A DNA stretch of 64,000 nucleotides from Flavobacteriaceae bacterium S0862 (lineage in GTDB: Bacteria > Bacteroidota > Bacteroidia > Flavobacteriales > Flavobacteriaceae), in the NCBI GenBank assembly GCA_023015825.1, contig JALKAW010000003.1:124001-188000 (forward strand), written 5' to 3'. This document shows positions 17,594 through 27,154 of the stretch, one piece after another. Position 1 is the first letter of the stretch, and each line of letters opens with the position of its first letter. The notes beneath the pieces are model-generated. The model worked only from the letters and a program-made list of their open reading frames with translations. It did no database searches and was not told the origin of the DNA. The position numbers and the translations under genes are program-made.

Positions 17594-18712
17594 TCAAATA
17601 ATCGTGGATTGTCCTAGATGTATGTTTGTAAAATTAAGGTTTGTGTCATTTGGATGTAAAATATAATCCTGAATAAAATCACCTACTTTATCTGTAGTTA
17701 CATTATCGTATTTTGTATTTAAATCAGGCGTCGTAATATGCAGTTTTAATGATTTTTCAACAGCATTACGTATAATGTCGGCTTCTTTGTTCAAGTTAAA
17801 ATGATCTAACAACATTGCAGCAGACAAAATAGAGGCAATTGGGTTAGCAATACCTTTTCCTGTGGCTTGAGGATAGGAGCCATGAATAGGCTCAAACATT
17901 GCAAATTTGTCGCCAACCGAAGCAGATGCTAATAAACCAATGGAACCACCAATAACACTTGCTTCGTCGCTAATAATATCTCCAAACATGTTTTCTGTTA
18001 AAATTACATCAAACTGTTTTGGGTTCAATATCATTTGCATAGCAGCATTATCAACAAATAAGAAATCTAATTCTACATCTTTATAATTTGTTGCGACGTC
18101 TGTGACCACTTTACGCCATAAACGAGAACTTTCCAACACATTCGCTTTATCAACTAAAGTCACTTTATGTTTTCTAGTTTGTGCAGCTTTAAAGGCTAAA
18201 TGTGTAATGCGCTCTATTTCTTTACGTGAATATTCACATAAATCAGATGCCACATTACCATCGTCACTAAGGTGCTTTTTCCCAAAATAAATACCTCCAG
18301 TGAGTTCACGATAAATGCTAATGTCTGTGTCTTTTATAATATGTTCTTTTAAAGGCGATTTGTCAATAAGCGTATCATAGGCTTTTACAGGGCGAATGTT
18401 TGCATAAAGTCCTAATGACTTACGTAAACTCAATAAACCTTGTTCTGGACGTACTTTTGCCGAAGGATCGTTATCATATTTTGGGTCGCCAATAGCTCCA
18501 AATAAAATAGCATCTGTGGTTTCACATACATCTAATGTTTCTTCTGGTAATGGATTTCCAGTTTGATCAATTGCGATGGCACCAACAGGAGCATAGGTAA
18601 AAGTAAAGGTATGGTCAAACTCCATAGCGATAGCTTTCAAGGCTTTTATGGCCTGATTGGTAACTTCTGGCCCAACACCATCTCCTGGTAAAACAGCAAT
18701 ATTAAGTTTCAT
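17594..18712 (-). CDS. leuB: 3-isopropylmalate dehydrogenase
   Basis: 372-aa NAD-dependent beta-decarboxylating dehydrogenase that converts 3-isopropylmalate to 2-oxoisocaproate. It shows VLPGDGVGPEVT at the start, GAIGDPKYD, the substrate arginines around RPEQGLLSLRKSLGLYANIRP (in part), the YSRKEIERI tyrosine, LVDKANVLE lysine and the metal/NAD segment ENMFGDIISDEASVI followed by EPIHGSYPQATGKGIANP. Length is normal. Last gene of the leuA-C-D-B operon, nine bases after leuD, with a strong terminator after a repeat element. Confidence 0.94.
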   Translation of the reverse strand: MKLNIAVLPGDGVGPEVTNQAIKALKAIAMEFDHTFTFTYAPVGAIAIDQTGNPLPEETLDVCETTDAILFGAIGDPKYDNDPSAKVRPEQGLLSLRKSLGLYANIRPVKAYDTLIDKSPLKEHIIKDTDISIYRELTGGIYFGKKHLSDDGNVASDLCEYSRKEIERITHLAFKAAQTRKHKVTLVDKANVLESSRLWRKVVTDVATNYKDVELDFLFVDNAAMQMILNPKQFDVILTENMFGDIISDEASVIGGSIGLLASASVGDKFAMFEPIHGSYPQATGKGIANPIASILSAAMLLDHFNLNKEADIIRNAVEKSLKLHITTPDLNTKYDNVTTDKVGDFIQDYILHPNDTNLNFTNIHLGQSTII

Positions 18713-18721
18713 TGTATTCTT

Positions 18722-19312
18722 TTAATATGTTTTTTCAGCTTCAAAAGCTTGAATTTGTTCTTTCTTGCTTAATAAATAGTCTATGTCATCATAACCATTA
18801 ATCATGCAGGTTTTTTTATAAGGGTCTATATCAAATGATTCTGATACATCAGAATTTGAAATAGAAATTGTTTGATTTTCTAAGTTGACTTCAAGGTTTG
18901 TCTCAGGATGTGTTTCAATAGTATCTAAAAGTGTTTTTAAAAACACTTCAGACACCTGAACAGGAAGTAAACCATTGTTTAAGGCATTGCCTTTAAAGAT
19001 GTCTGCAAAAAAGCTCGATACAATAACTTTAAAACCATAGCCAACTAAAGCCCAAGCTGCGTGCTCACGACTTGAACCACAACCAAAATTATCTCCAGCA
19101 ACTAAAATGCTTCCTGAATATATTGGGTTGTTTAAACTGAAACCCTTGTTGATGCTTCCATATTTATCAAAGCGCCAATCTCTAAATACATTATCACCAA
19201 ATCCTTGCTTGTCTGTCGCTTTTAAAAAGCGTGCAGGAATTATTTGGTCTGTATCGACATTTTCAATGGCTAATGGAATAGCTCTCGAAGTAAGTGTTGT
19301 GAATTTTTCCAT
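18722..19312 (-). CDS. leuD: 3-isopropylmalate dehydratase, small subunit
   Basis: 196-aa swivelling-domain subunit of isopropylmalate isomerase. The N-terminal [18 protein letters not shown] and the substrate-specificity loop [15 protein letters not shown] (about 75-89) are diagnostic for LeuD. It pairs with the iron-sulfur subunit LeuC, whose gene ends one base before this one begins, and both together isomerise 2- to 3-isopropylmalate. Length matches the family. Confidence 0.94.
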   Translation of the reverse strand: MEKFTTLTSRAIPLAIENVDTDQIIPARFLKATDKQGFGDNVFRDWRFDKYGSINKGFSLNNPIYSGSILVAGDNFGCGSSREHAAWALVGYGFKVIVSSFFADIFKGNALNNGLLPVQVSEVFLKTLLDTIETHPETNLEVNLENQTISISNSDVSESFDIDPYKKTCMINGYDDIDYLLSKKEQIQAFEAEKTY

Positions 19313-19313
19313 A

Positions 19314-20711
19314 TTAAGCCAGTTCTAAAGTTTCAATGTCTTTTGTAACGTCTACTATTTTTCCTGCAACTGCAGTTGCAGCAGCAACTAATGGACTTGC
19401 TAAAATGGTTCTTGAACCTTGACCTTGTCTCCCTTCAAAATTTCTATTAGAGGTAGAAACACAATATTCGCCTTGCGGAATTTTATCATCGTTCATGGCC
19501 AAACATGCAGAACAACCTGGTTGTCTAAGCTCAAATCCAGCATCTTCAAAAATGTCTTTTAAACCTTCATTAATTATTTGAGCTTCTACTTGTTTACTTC
19601 CAGGAACTAACCAAGCTGTGACATTATGTGCCTTTTGTTTTCCTTTAATAAAGTTAGCTGCTACTCTAAAATCTTCAATTCTTGAGTTGGTACAGCTACC
19701 AATAAACACAAAATTGATAGGTTTATCGATCAGTGATTCACCAGCTTCAAAATTCATATATTCCAATGACTTTTTAAAGGATGCATTATCATCAACTGGA
19801 ATTGTTTCAGAGATTTTAATACCCATTCCAGGATTGGTCCCATAAGTCACCATTGGTTCTATGTCTTCAGCATCGAAATAATATTCTTTATCAAAAACAG
19901 CATCATCATCAGTTGGTAATGTTTTCCAATAGGATACTTTTTTCTCAAATGCTTCACCTTTCGGTGAGAATTCTCGACCTTTTACATATTCGAAAGTGGT
20001 TTCATCAGGAGCTATCATTCCTCCACGTGCTCCCATTTCAATGCTCATGTTACAAACGGTCATACGACCTTCCATACTCATGTTTTCAAACACATCACCA
20101 GCATATTCGCAAAAATATCCTGTGCCTGAATTAGTACCTAATTTTGAAATGATATACAGAATAACATCTTTAGGAAGCACACCCTTTTTAAGCTCACCAT
20201 TAACCGTTACTCTTAAACTTTTTGGCTTCGTTAATAATAAGCACTGACTAGCAAATACTTGTGCTACTTGACTTGTTCCTATGCCAAAAGCAATTGTGCC
20301 AAATGCGCCATGTGTTGAGGTGTGACTATCACCACAAACCATCGTCATTCCTGGTTGCGTGATACCTAACTCAGGAGCCATAACATGAACAATACCATTA
20401 TATTTGTGACCAAGTTTGTAAAGTGTAATATCGTTTTTAGCACAATTTGCGGACAATTGTTCTAACTGCTTTCTTGATAACTCATCCTTAATAGGTAAAT
20501 CCTGATTTATGGTTGGCGTGTTATGGTCTGCAGTGGCAACAATTTGATTTGATCTAAAAACAGGAATTCCGCGAGCTTCTAATTCGTTAAATGCTTGCGG
20601 ACTTGTTACTTCGTGTATTAAATGTTTATCTATATATAATATTTGGGGTCCATTTTGGATCGAATCGACGACATGCGCATCCCAAACTTTGTCAAATAAG
20701 GTCTTTCCCAT
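19314..20711 (-). CDS. leuC: 3-isopropylmalate dehydratase, large subunit
   Basis: 465-aa aconitase-family subunit that carries the 4Fe-4S cluster. The ligands are the Cys in [14 protein letters not shown] and the CxxC in [27 protein letters not shown] and [14 protein letters not shown] are further family motifs. It matches the usual LeuC length. Its ATG overlaps the leuA stop by one base (TAATG), so translation is probably coupled. Confidence 0.95.
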   Translation of the reverse strand: MGKTLFDKVWDAHVVDSIQNGPQILYIDKHLIHEVTSPQAFNELEARGIPVFRSNQIVATADHNTPTINQDLPIKDELSRKQLEQLSANCAKNDITLYKLGHKYNGIVHVMAPELGITQPGMTMVCGDSHTSTHGAFGTIAFGIGTSQVAQVFASQCLLLTKPKSLRVTVNGELKKGVLPKDVILYIISKLGTNSGTGYFCEYAGDVFENMSMEGRMTVCNMSIEMGARGGMIAPDETTFEYVKGREFSPKGEAFEKKVSYWKTLPTDDDAVFDKEYYFDAEDIEPMVTYGTNPGMGIKISETIPVDDNASFKKSLEYMNFEAGESLIDKPINFVFIGSCTNSRIEDFRVAANFIKGKQKAHNVTAWLVPGSKQVEAQIINEGLKDIFEDAGFELRQPGCSACLAMNDDKIPQGEYCVSTSNRNFEGRQGQGSRTILASPLVAAATAVAGKIVDVTKDIETLELA

Positions 20712-21886
20712 TAAGCTGAAATAATTTCTCTGTAAATTTTACTTGTTTCAATAATTTGATGAATATCACTATCATTGATTTCTTTCTTTTTATCTGCAAA
20801 TGTTAAGAAATTTGTATATACTTCATCTAGTTGTAATTTAGTTAACTCATAACCTACATTTTTTGCTCTATAAGCTAAAGCAGCACGACCACTTCTTGCT
20901 GTCAATACTATTGCAGATTCAGTAACACCAACTTCCTTAGGGTCAATAATTTCATAAGTTTCACGATTCTTAATCACACCATCTTGGTGTATTCCAGAAC
21001 TGTGTGCAAATGCATTAGCACCAACAATAGCTTTATTTGGTTGCGTGTAAATTCCCATGCTGTCAGATACTAATTGACTTATGCCATAAAGCATTTCCGT
21101 TTGAATGTTTGTATCTAAATTTAGGTAAGGATGTTGTTTTAAAATCATTACAACTTCTTCTAAAGCTGTATTCCCTGCGCGTTCGCCAATACCATTAATA
21201 GTACATTCAATTTGGCGAGCACCATTTATAACACCTTCAATAGAGTTGGCAGTAGCTAAACCTAAATCGTTATGACAGTGGCAAGATAAAATAGCTTTTT
21301 CAATGCCTTTTACGTTTTCTTTTAAGTACTTAATTTTTGCACCATATTCGTGTGGTAAGCAGTAACCTGTAGTATCAGGAATATTTAAAACTGTTGCACC
21401 TGCTTTAATAGCTGCCTCACAAACACGCGCTAAATAATCGTTGTCTGTACGCCCAGCATCTTCCGCATAAAACTCAACATCTTCAACAAACGACTTGGCG
21501 TAACTCACTGCTGCAAAAGCGCGCTCAATAATATCTTCGCGATTGGTTTTAAATTTGTGAATAATATGTGAATCAGAAGTACCAATTCCAGTATGTATTC
21601 TTGGTTTCTTTGCGTGTTTGATTGCTTCTGCTGCGACTTTAATGTCATTTTCAACTGAGCGAGTCAGCCCACAAACAGTAGCATTTTTAACTATTTTGGA
21701 AATTTCTTCAACCGATTTAAAATCACCTGGACTTGAGACTGGAAAACCAGCTTCAATAACATCTACGCCCAACTGATCTAGCTGTTCTGCTATGACTATT
21801 TTTTGTTCAGTATTTAATTTACAGCCAGGAACTTGTTCGCCATCTCTAAGGGTTGTATCAAAAATTTGTACTTGAGAATTCGACAT
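20711..21886 (-). CDS. leuA: 2-isopropylmalate synthase, short form
   Basis: 391-aa HMGL-like TIM-barrel enzyme that condenses acetyl-CoA with 2-oxoisovalerate. It starts [16 protein letters not shown] (catalytic Arg-Asp) and has [15 protein letters not shown] with the metal-binding HxH, and the [17 protein letters not shown] glycine loop. The C-terminal leucine-binding regulatory domain of the ~520-aa enzymes is absent. A NifV/homocitrate synthase role is less likely because leuC, leuD and leuB follow directly. First gene of the operon; a palindrome lies 16 bases upstream of the start. Confidence 0.88.
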   Translation of the reverse strand: MSNSQVQIFDTTLRDGEQVPGCKLNTEQKIVIAEQLDQLGVDVIEAGFPVSSPGDFKSVEEISKIVKNATVCGLTRSVENDIKVAAEAIKHAKKPRIHTGIGTSDSHIIHKFKTNREDIIERAFAAVSYAKSFVEDVEFYAEDAGRTDNDYLARVCEAAIKAGATVLNIPDTTGYCLPHEYGAKIKYLKENVKGIEKAILSCHCHNDLGLATANSIEGVINGARQIECTINGIGERAGNTALEEVVMILKQHPYLNLDTNIQTEMLYGISQLVSDSMGIYTQPNKAIVGANAFAHSSGIHQDGVIKNRETYEIIDPKEVGVTESAIVLTARSGRAALAYRAKNVGYELTKLQLDEVYTNFLTFADKKKEINDSDIHQIIETSKIYREIISA

Positions 21887-21901
21887 TTCTATTAATTTAT
21901 T

Positions 21902-21919
21902 TTCGTATTGTTATACGAA
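21902..21919. promoter_or_regulatory. Palindrome upstream of leuA
   Basis: TTCGTAT-TGTT-ATACGAA is a perfect 7-bp inverted repeat, centred 24 bases upstream of the leuA start and within the divergent region shared with 22035. No T-tract follows on the minus strand, so a repressor operator or a leader hairpin is more plausible than a terminator. No leucine-rich leader frame was found nearby. Confidence 0.45.
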
Positions 21920-22034
21920 TTTATATTTTGGATTATTCAAATGACAATTCATCATTAATATATTACGATGTTAAGCTGTTATTCGTGAATATTAAAATAT
22001 TGAAAAACAGACTTTTACATTCATTTTCAACACT

Positions 22035-23585
22035 ATGACTAAAGAGCAAAAAGATAACTTATTTGTATTGGTGAAGTCGCTGTCTAAATCTGAAAAAAGA
22101 CAGTTTAAGCTTTATGTTGGTCGTTTAGGTGTTAATGAAGATTCAAAATTCTTGTTACTGTTTAATATATTGGACAAAATGCTCGTTTATGATGAACAAA
22201 TAATTCTTAAAAAGGGCATTGTTAAAAAACAACAGCTTTCTAACTTAAAAGCACACCTTTATAAGCAGATCTTAATTAGCTTAAGACTTAATCCATTGCA
22301 TCAAAATATTAGGGTTCAAATTCGCGAACAATTAGATTTTGCGACTATTTTATATCATAAAGGATTATATAAGCAAAGTTTAAAAATTCTGGATAAAGCC
22401 AAAACATTGGCTCTTAATTACGAAGAGAAAAATATTGCTTATGAAATTTTAGAACTTGAAAAAATCATTGAATCGCAATACATTACCAGAAGTATTAGTA
22501 ATCGAGCTGACGAACTAACTATACAAGCAAGTGAGTTAAATACCCAAAATATTCTCGCGAGTAAACTTTCTAATTTATCATTACAACTTTATGGATTATT
22601 TCTCAAAACAGGCTATGTAAAGAATGATGAAGAATATAAAAGAGTTACTAAATACTTTAACGATAGGCTGCCAAAATATGATATTAAAGATCTTGGTTTC
22701 CGTGAAAAATTATGGCTCTATCAATCATATTTGTGGTATAGTTTCTTGGTGCAAGATTTTTTAACTTGTTATAGATATTCAAGAAAGTGGGTGGATTTAT
22801 TTTATGAGCATCCAGAAATGATGAAACTTAATCCTGTGTTCTTTTTAAGAGGAAATCAATATCTACTCGAGGCATTGTTTTTTATCAGGCACCATGATAA
22901 ATTTAAAGATACTCTAAACAAATTGGAAACTATAACTCAGGAAAAATGGTTTCCGAAAGATGATAATGTTGAGAGTTTGACATTTTTGTATATATATTCG
23001 AATAAGTTGAATTTACATTTTATGGAAGGTGCTTTCAAGGAAGGTTTGCCTTTAGTGGATGAAGTGTTGAGTGGTATTAAGGAGCACAAAAGTAGAATAG
23101 ATGAGCATCACATTATGGTGTTTTATTACAAAATTGCAAGTTTATATTTTGGTATTGGTGAGAATAAAAAGTGCATTGAATTTTTAGATAAAATCATATC
23201 CAATAAATCACTTTCCATGCGAGAAGATTTATTATGCTTTTCAAGAGTTTTAAATCTTGTCGCACATTATGAAGCTGGATTGGACTATAATTTAGATGCA
23301 CTTATTAGAAGCACCTATAAATTTCTAATAAGAATGGAAGATTTGTACGAAGTGCAAAAAGAAATGATTAAATTCTTAAGAAATTTAGGTGATATATATC
23401 CTAATCAACTACGAGGAGAATTTATTAAACTTCATAAAAAATTAAAAACTTATGAAGACCATCCATACGAAAGTCGTGCATTTTTGTATTTAGATGTTAT
23501 TTCTTGGCTTGAAAGCAAAATAGAAAATAAATCGGTAGATTTAATTATTAGAGAAAAATTTCAATCAAAAGCTTCAAAAAAATAA
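22035..23585 (+). CDS. Conserved helical-repeat protein of unknown function
   Basis: 516 aa, not assigned to a named family. It has no signal peptide or membrane segment and is rich in Leu, Lys, Tyr and Phe in a pattern of amphipathic helices, for example ATILYHKGLYKQSLKILDKA near residue 115, which looks like a TPR-type hairpin. The N-terminal MTKEQKDNLFVLVKSLSKSEKRQFKL is a compact basic domain. It stands alone, divergent from leuA and upstream of the methionine riboswitch. A cytoplasmic protein-interaction role is a reasonable guess and no more. Confidence 0.7.
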   Translation: MTKEQKDNLFVLVKSLSKSEKRQFKLYVGRLGVNEDSKFLLLFNILDKMLVYDEQIILKKGIVKKQQLSNLKAHLYKQILISLRLNPLHQNIRVQIREQLDFATILYHKGLYKQSLKILDKAKTLALNYEEKNIAYEILELEKIIESQYITRSISNRADELTIQASELNTQNILASKLSNLSLQLYGLFLKTGYVKNDEEYKRVTKYFNDRLPKYDIKDLGFREKLWLYQSYLWYSFLVQDFLTCYRYSRKWVDLFYEHPEMMKLNPVFFLRGNQYLLEALFFIRHHDKFKDTLNKLETITQEKWFPKDDNVESLTFLYIYSNKLNLHFMEGAFKEGLPLVDEVLSGIKEHKSRIDEHHIMVFYYKIASLYFGIGENKKCIEFLDKIISNKSLSMREDLLCFSRVLNLVAHYEAGLDYNLDALIRSTYKFLIRMEDLYEVQKEMIKFLRNLGDIYPNQLRGEFIKLHKKLKTYEDHPYESRAFLYLDVISWLESKIENKSVDLIIREKFQSKASKK

Positions 23586-23602
23586 AATAAACCGAATAAT
23601 AT

Positions 23603-23634
23603 TTGGTTATTAAATATTTCTTTCTGAATATTTG
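23603..23634 (+). promoter_or_regulatory. Candidate promoter of the methionine operon
   Basis: TTG at 23603-23605 and AATATTTG at 23627-23634, 21 bases apart, fit the Bacteroidota promoter (TTG at -33, TAnnTTTG at -7) with one mismatch. Transcription would begin near 23641, about 20 bases before the riboswitch. Confidence 0.5.
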
Positions 23635-23659
23635 CGTTCACAAAGTTCAAAAACTTACT

Positions 23660-23790
23660 GAAATGTTATCAAGAAAGGTGGAGGGATTAGACCCTGCGAA
23701 GCCTTAGCAACCCTTTAGCAATAAAGAAGGTGCTAAATTCTACCTGAAAAGCGATTCATTTATCGACAATTCGGATAGATAACTTAAACG
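23660..23790 (+). ncRNA. SAM-I (S-box) riboswitch
   Basis: The closing stem GTTATC (23665-23670) pairs with GATAAC (23778-23783). Inside are the conserved S-box blocks AGGTGGAGGGA (23675-23685), GCAACC (about 23707-23712) and AAGGTGCTAAATTC (about 23727-23740) in the right order. It binds S-adenosylmethionine and would lower expression of the methionine genes behind it. A following 8-bp hairpin, GTAATTAC/GTAGTTAC at 23790-23811, may be part of the expression platform, though it lacks a clean T-run. Confidence 0.92.
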
Positions 23791-23906
23791 TAATTACTCA
23801 TCTGTAGTTACAAAATTTCTTATAACATTTTTCTATTAGGTATGCTTCATTTGAAGCTTATTTGACTTTTGGTTTAATTATTTATTAACTCAAAAAAATT
23901 AGAAAA

Positions 23907-25082
23907 ATGAGTGCAACAAAAATTATTCATTCAATTCCAAGTGACCCATTAACAGGAGCAATTTCTGTGCCTGTGTACCAAACATCAACATTTATTCAGG
24001 AAGCGCCTGGAGTAAACAAAGGTTTCGATTACGCTAGAAGTAATAACCCAACACGCAAAGTATTAGAAGATGTTGTAGCAAAATTAGAAGGAGGTCATTC
24101 GGGATTTGCATTTGCAACAGGTTTGTCAGCAATTGATTCGGTTTTAAAGTTATTATCTACTGGTGATGAAATTATCGCAGTAGATGATATTTACGGCGGA
24201 GCCTATCGTTTATTTACACATGTTTATGAAAAACTAGGTGTAAAAGTACACTATGTAGATACCACAGATGCTGAAAATGTAGCTAATAAAATAAGTAGTA
24301 GGACAAAACTGGTTTGGATTGAGTCACCTACCAATCCAACTTTAAAAGTATCAAATATTCAGGAGATATCTAAAATAACCAAAAGTGTCAATGCACTTTT
24401 AGTGGTTGATAATACTTTTGCGAGTCCAATTGCACAACAACCACTATCTCTTGGTGCAGATATTATCATTCATAGTGGTACGAAGTATATTGGAGGCCAT
24501 TCTGATTTGGTTGCTGGTTTGGTAGTAACTAAAACACAAGAATTATCAGAAAAAATCAAATTTATACAAAATGCGTCTGGAGGCATTTTAGGGCCTTGGG
24601 ATTGTTTTTTAACCATTCGAGGAATAGAAACCTTAGAGATTCGCTATAAAAAGCAATGCGAAAATGCCTTTGCTGTAGCAGCATTTTTAAATAATCATGA
24701 TGCTGTTCAAGATGTATATTTTCCAGGTTTGGTAACTCATAAAAACCATGAAATTGCAAAGCGCCAACAAAATGGCTTGTTTGGTGGTATTGTGTCGTTT
24801 ACTTTAAAAGAAGATACTCAGGAAGCAGCAAACCAGTTTGTAATAAATACGGATTATTTTAAGTTGGCAGAAAGCTTAGGTGGTGTTAAAAGCTTGCTTT
24901 GCCATCCACCACAAATGACACATGCTGCCATTCCAAGAGAAAAGCGTCTGCAATCAGGAATTAAGGATTCTTTAATCAGATTATCCTGCGGCATTGAAGA
25001 TGTAAATGATTTAATTAATGATTTAAGACAGGCTTTTAACGCAGTCAATTCACTTCAAGATAAGCATTATGTCAAACAATAA
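23907..25082 (+). CDS. Trans-sulfuration family PLP enzyme (cystathionine gamma-synthase or homoserine sulfhydrylase)
   Basis: 391-aa Cys/Met metabolism PLP enzyme. YARSNNPTRKVLE near residue 48, the phosphate-anchoring FATGLSAID, VVDNTFASP with the cofactor Asp, and the lysine loop IIHSGTKYIGGHSDLVAG near residue 200 are all present. Members use O-acetyl- or O-succinylhomoserine with cysteine or sulfide. Placement directly behind a SAM riboswitch and before homoserine dehydrogenase and methionine synthase points to methionine synthesis; whether the product is cystathionine (MetB) or homocysteine (MetZ/MetY-like) cannot be read off. Its 3' end overlaps the next gene by 14 bases. Confidence 0.88.
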   Translation: MSATKIIHSIPSDPLTGAISVPVYQTSTFIQEAPGVNKGFDYARSNNPTRKVLEDVVAKLEGGHSGFAFATGLSAIDSVLKLLSTGDEIIAVDDIYGGAYRLFTHVYEKLGVKVHYVDTTDAENVANKISSRTKLVWIESPTNPTLKVSNIQEISKITKSVNALLVVDNTFASPIAQQPLSLGADIIIHSGTKYIGGHSDLVAGLVVTKTQELSEKIKFIQNASGGILGPWDCFLTIRGIETLEIRYKKQCENAFAVAAFLNNHDAVQDVYFPGLVTHKNHEIAKRQQNGLFGGIVSFTLKEDTQEAANQFVINTDYFKLAESLGGVKSLLCHPPQMTHAAIPREKRLQSGIKDSLIRLSCGIEDVNDLINDLRQAFNAVNSLQDKHYVKQ

Positions 25083-26151
25083 AACCATACATCTTGTACT
25101 TTTTGGAATTGGTAAAGTTGGCAGTACATTAATAAATCAAATTAATAAGGCAAAATCACAACTTCAGCAAGGTCAAAACTTACAATTAAAAATACCAATT
25201 GTTGCAAATTCCAAATTGGCATTTTATGATAAGGATGGCATTTCCAATGAATGGGAAACAGACTTTCAAACATTTTCTGTTCCTTACAAAATTGATGAAG
25301 TTATTCAATTTGCAAAACAGCATCATATCAGCAATTTAATTGCGATAGATGCTACTGCAAGTTTTGAGTTTACAAAGCACTATTTGAAGTTAGTTGAAAA
25401 CGGATTTAATATTGTATCAGCCAATAAAGTAGCCAACACATTACATTCTGATTTTTACCACACATTTAGAAACGCTTTAAAGAAACACAACAAATTATTT
25501 TTATATGAAACTAATGTTGGTGCAGGATTACCTGTGATAGAAACTGTGAAAAATTTATATAATTCCGGAGAACAAATTCAAAAAATACGTGGTGTATTTT
25601 CAGGATCATTGAGTTATATATTTAATAGGTTTTCTGAGGAAGATGTGTCTTTTTCTGAGGTTTTAGTTGAAGCATCCAAACAAGGATTGACCGAACCCGA
25701 TGCCAGAGAAGATTTATCGGGCAATGATGTGGCTAGAAAATTGTTGATTTTGGCAAGGGAACTACAAATAAAAACTGAATTTCAAGATGTGAAAATTGAG
25801 TCATTAGTGCCAAAGCAACTTAATAGTAAAACAACAATAAACCAATTTAATAATAGAATCAAGGAGTTGGATAATTCATTTGAAAAAATGAGGGAAGAGT
25901 TGCCTAAAAAACACGTACTGCGCTATGTTGGTGAGCTAAATGTAAAGCAGGAAACACTCGAAGTGAAACTAATATCAGAAGAAACAAACTCAGCTATTGG
26001 ACAACTTAAAGGAACAGATTCTGTGTTTGAAATATTTACAGAATCTTATGGCAGACATCCTTTGGTAATTCAAGGTGCTGGAGCTGGGAAAGAAGTGACT
26101 GCAAGAGGTTTATTGAGTGATGTAATTAAGCTGTCCGGAAGATTAAATTAA
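25069..26151 (+). CDS. hom: Homoserine dehydrogenase
   Basis: 360-aa monofunctional homoserine dehydrogenase that reduces aspartate semialdehyde. The NAD(P) fold begins HLVLFGIGKVGSTLINQ, NIVSANKVANT provides the catalytic-site lysine region, and GVFSGSLSYIFNRFSE and GLTEPDAREDLSGNDVARK are family motifs (the Glu/Asp ligands of homoserine). It resembles the C-terminal half of MetL/ThrA without the kinase part and lacks an ACT domain. It overlaps the trans-sulfuration gene by 14 bases, so the SAM riboswitch probably controls it too. Confidence 0.9.
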   Translation: MSNNKTIHLVLFGIGKVGSTLINQINKAKSQLQQGQNLQLKIPIVANSKLAFYDKDGISNEWETDFQTFSVPYKIDEVIQFAKQHHISNLIAIDATASFEFTKHYLKLVENGFNIVSANKVANTLHSDFYHTFRNALKKHNKLFLYETNVGAGLPVIETVKNLYNSGEQIQKIRGVFSGSLSYIFNRFSEEDVSFSEVLVEASKQGLTEPDAREDLSGNDVARKLLILARELQIKTEFQDVKIESLVPKQLNSKTTINQFNNRIKELDNSFEKMREELPKKHVLRYVGELNVKQETLEVKLISEETNSAIGQLKGTDSVFEIFTESYGRHPLVIQGAGAGKEVTARGLLSDVIKLSGRLN

Positions 26152-26152
26152 T

Positions 26153-27154
26153 ATGAGTAGAATAGAACAAGAAATAAATAAACACATTTTAGTCCTCGAT
26201 GGCGCCATGGGAACCATGCTTCAAGAATATAATTTTACTGAACAAGATTTTCGTGGTGAACGTTTTAAAGACTATCCTTCGTCATTAAAAGGTAATAATG
26301 ACTTGTTGTCCATTACGCAACCACAGGCGATTGCAGACGTTCATAGAAAGTATTTTGAAGCAGGAGCAGATATTGTTGAAACTAACACTTTCTCTGGAAC
26401 TACCATTGCAATGGCAGATTACAACATGGAAGATTTGGTGTATGAACTCAATTATGAATCTGCTAAAATTGCCAAGCAAGTAGCTGAAGAATTTACGAAA
26501 GCAAATCCTGAAAAGCCTCGTTTTGTTGCTGGAAGCATTGGTCCAACAAACAAGACTGCAAGTCTATCTCCAGATGTTAATAAGCCAGAATATCGTGCCA
26601 TAACATTTGATGAGTTACGAATTGCTTACAAACAGCAAGTCGAAGCCTTAATTGATGGAGGAGTAGATGTGTTGTTGGTGGAGACAATTTTTGATACACT
26701 TAACGCCAAAGCTGCATTATTTGCGATTGAAGAGGTTAAGGAAGATCGACAAATTGATATGCCAATAATGGTTTCTGGAACGATTACAGATGCATCAGGT
26801 AGAACATTATCTGGGCAAACGGTTGAAGCATTTTTAACTTCAGTTTCTCATATTCCACTATTAAGTGTTGGTTTTAATTGCGCTTTAGGAGCAGAGCAGC
26901 TAAAACCATATTTACAACGTTTATCTGACAAAACAGAGTTTTTTACATCAGCACATCCAAATGCTGGATTACCAAATGCTTTTGGTGAATATGATCAAAC
27001 TCCAAGGCAAATGCAGCAATTTATTGAAGACTATCTCCAAGATGAACTCGTAAATATTATAGGAGGCTGCTGTGGAACAAGTCCAGCACACATAAAAGCT
27101 ATTGCCGAAGTAGCAAAAAATTACAAACCACGAAAAATTGTATTAAATGTATGA
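26153..27154 (+). CDS. metH: Methionine synthase, homocysteine-binding subunit (split MetH, N-terminal part)
   Basis: 333-aa homocysteine S-methyltransferase barrel, equivalent to module 1 of E. coli Met[20 protein letters not shown] opens the protein. The zinc cysteines are C243 (VGFNCALG) and C306-C307 ([11 protein letters not shown]). The remaining modules are encoded by the next gene, whose ATG overlaps this stop by four bases (ATGA), so both halves are made together and presumably assemble. Splitting at this boundary is known in other Bacteroidota and appears genuine: both ends are clean and there is no frameshift signature. Confidence 0.92.
   Translation: MSRIEQEINKHILVLDGAMGTMLQEYNFTEQDFRGERFKDYPSSLKGNNDLLSITQPQAIADVHRKYFEAGADIVETNTFSGTTIAMADYNMEDLVYELNYESAKIAKQVAEEFTKANPEKPRFVAGSIGPTNKTASLSPDVNKPEYRAITFDELRIAYKQQVEALIDGGVDVLLVETIFDTLNAKAALFAIEEVKEDRQIDMPIMVSGTITDASGRTLSGQTVEAFLTSVSHIPLLSVGFNCALGAEQLKPYLQRLSDKTEFFTSAHPNAGLPNAFGEYDQTPRQMQQFIEDYLQDELVNIIGGCCGTSPAHIKAIAEVAKNYKPRKIVLNV

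Noticed and set aside
21887-22034. Leucine leader-peptide attenuator before leuA
   Set aside because: Short minus-strand frames exist (for example MNVKVCFSIF) but none is rich in Leu, Val or Ile, and there is no terminator before leuA.
23790-23811. Rho-independent terminator as expression platform of the SAM riboswitch
   Set aside because: The 8-bp stem is AT-rich and is followed by AAAATTTCTT, not a T-run, so it is not called as a terminator.
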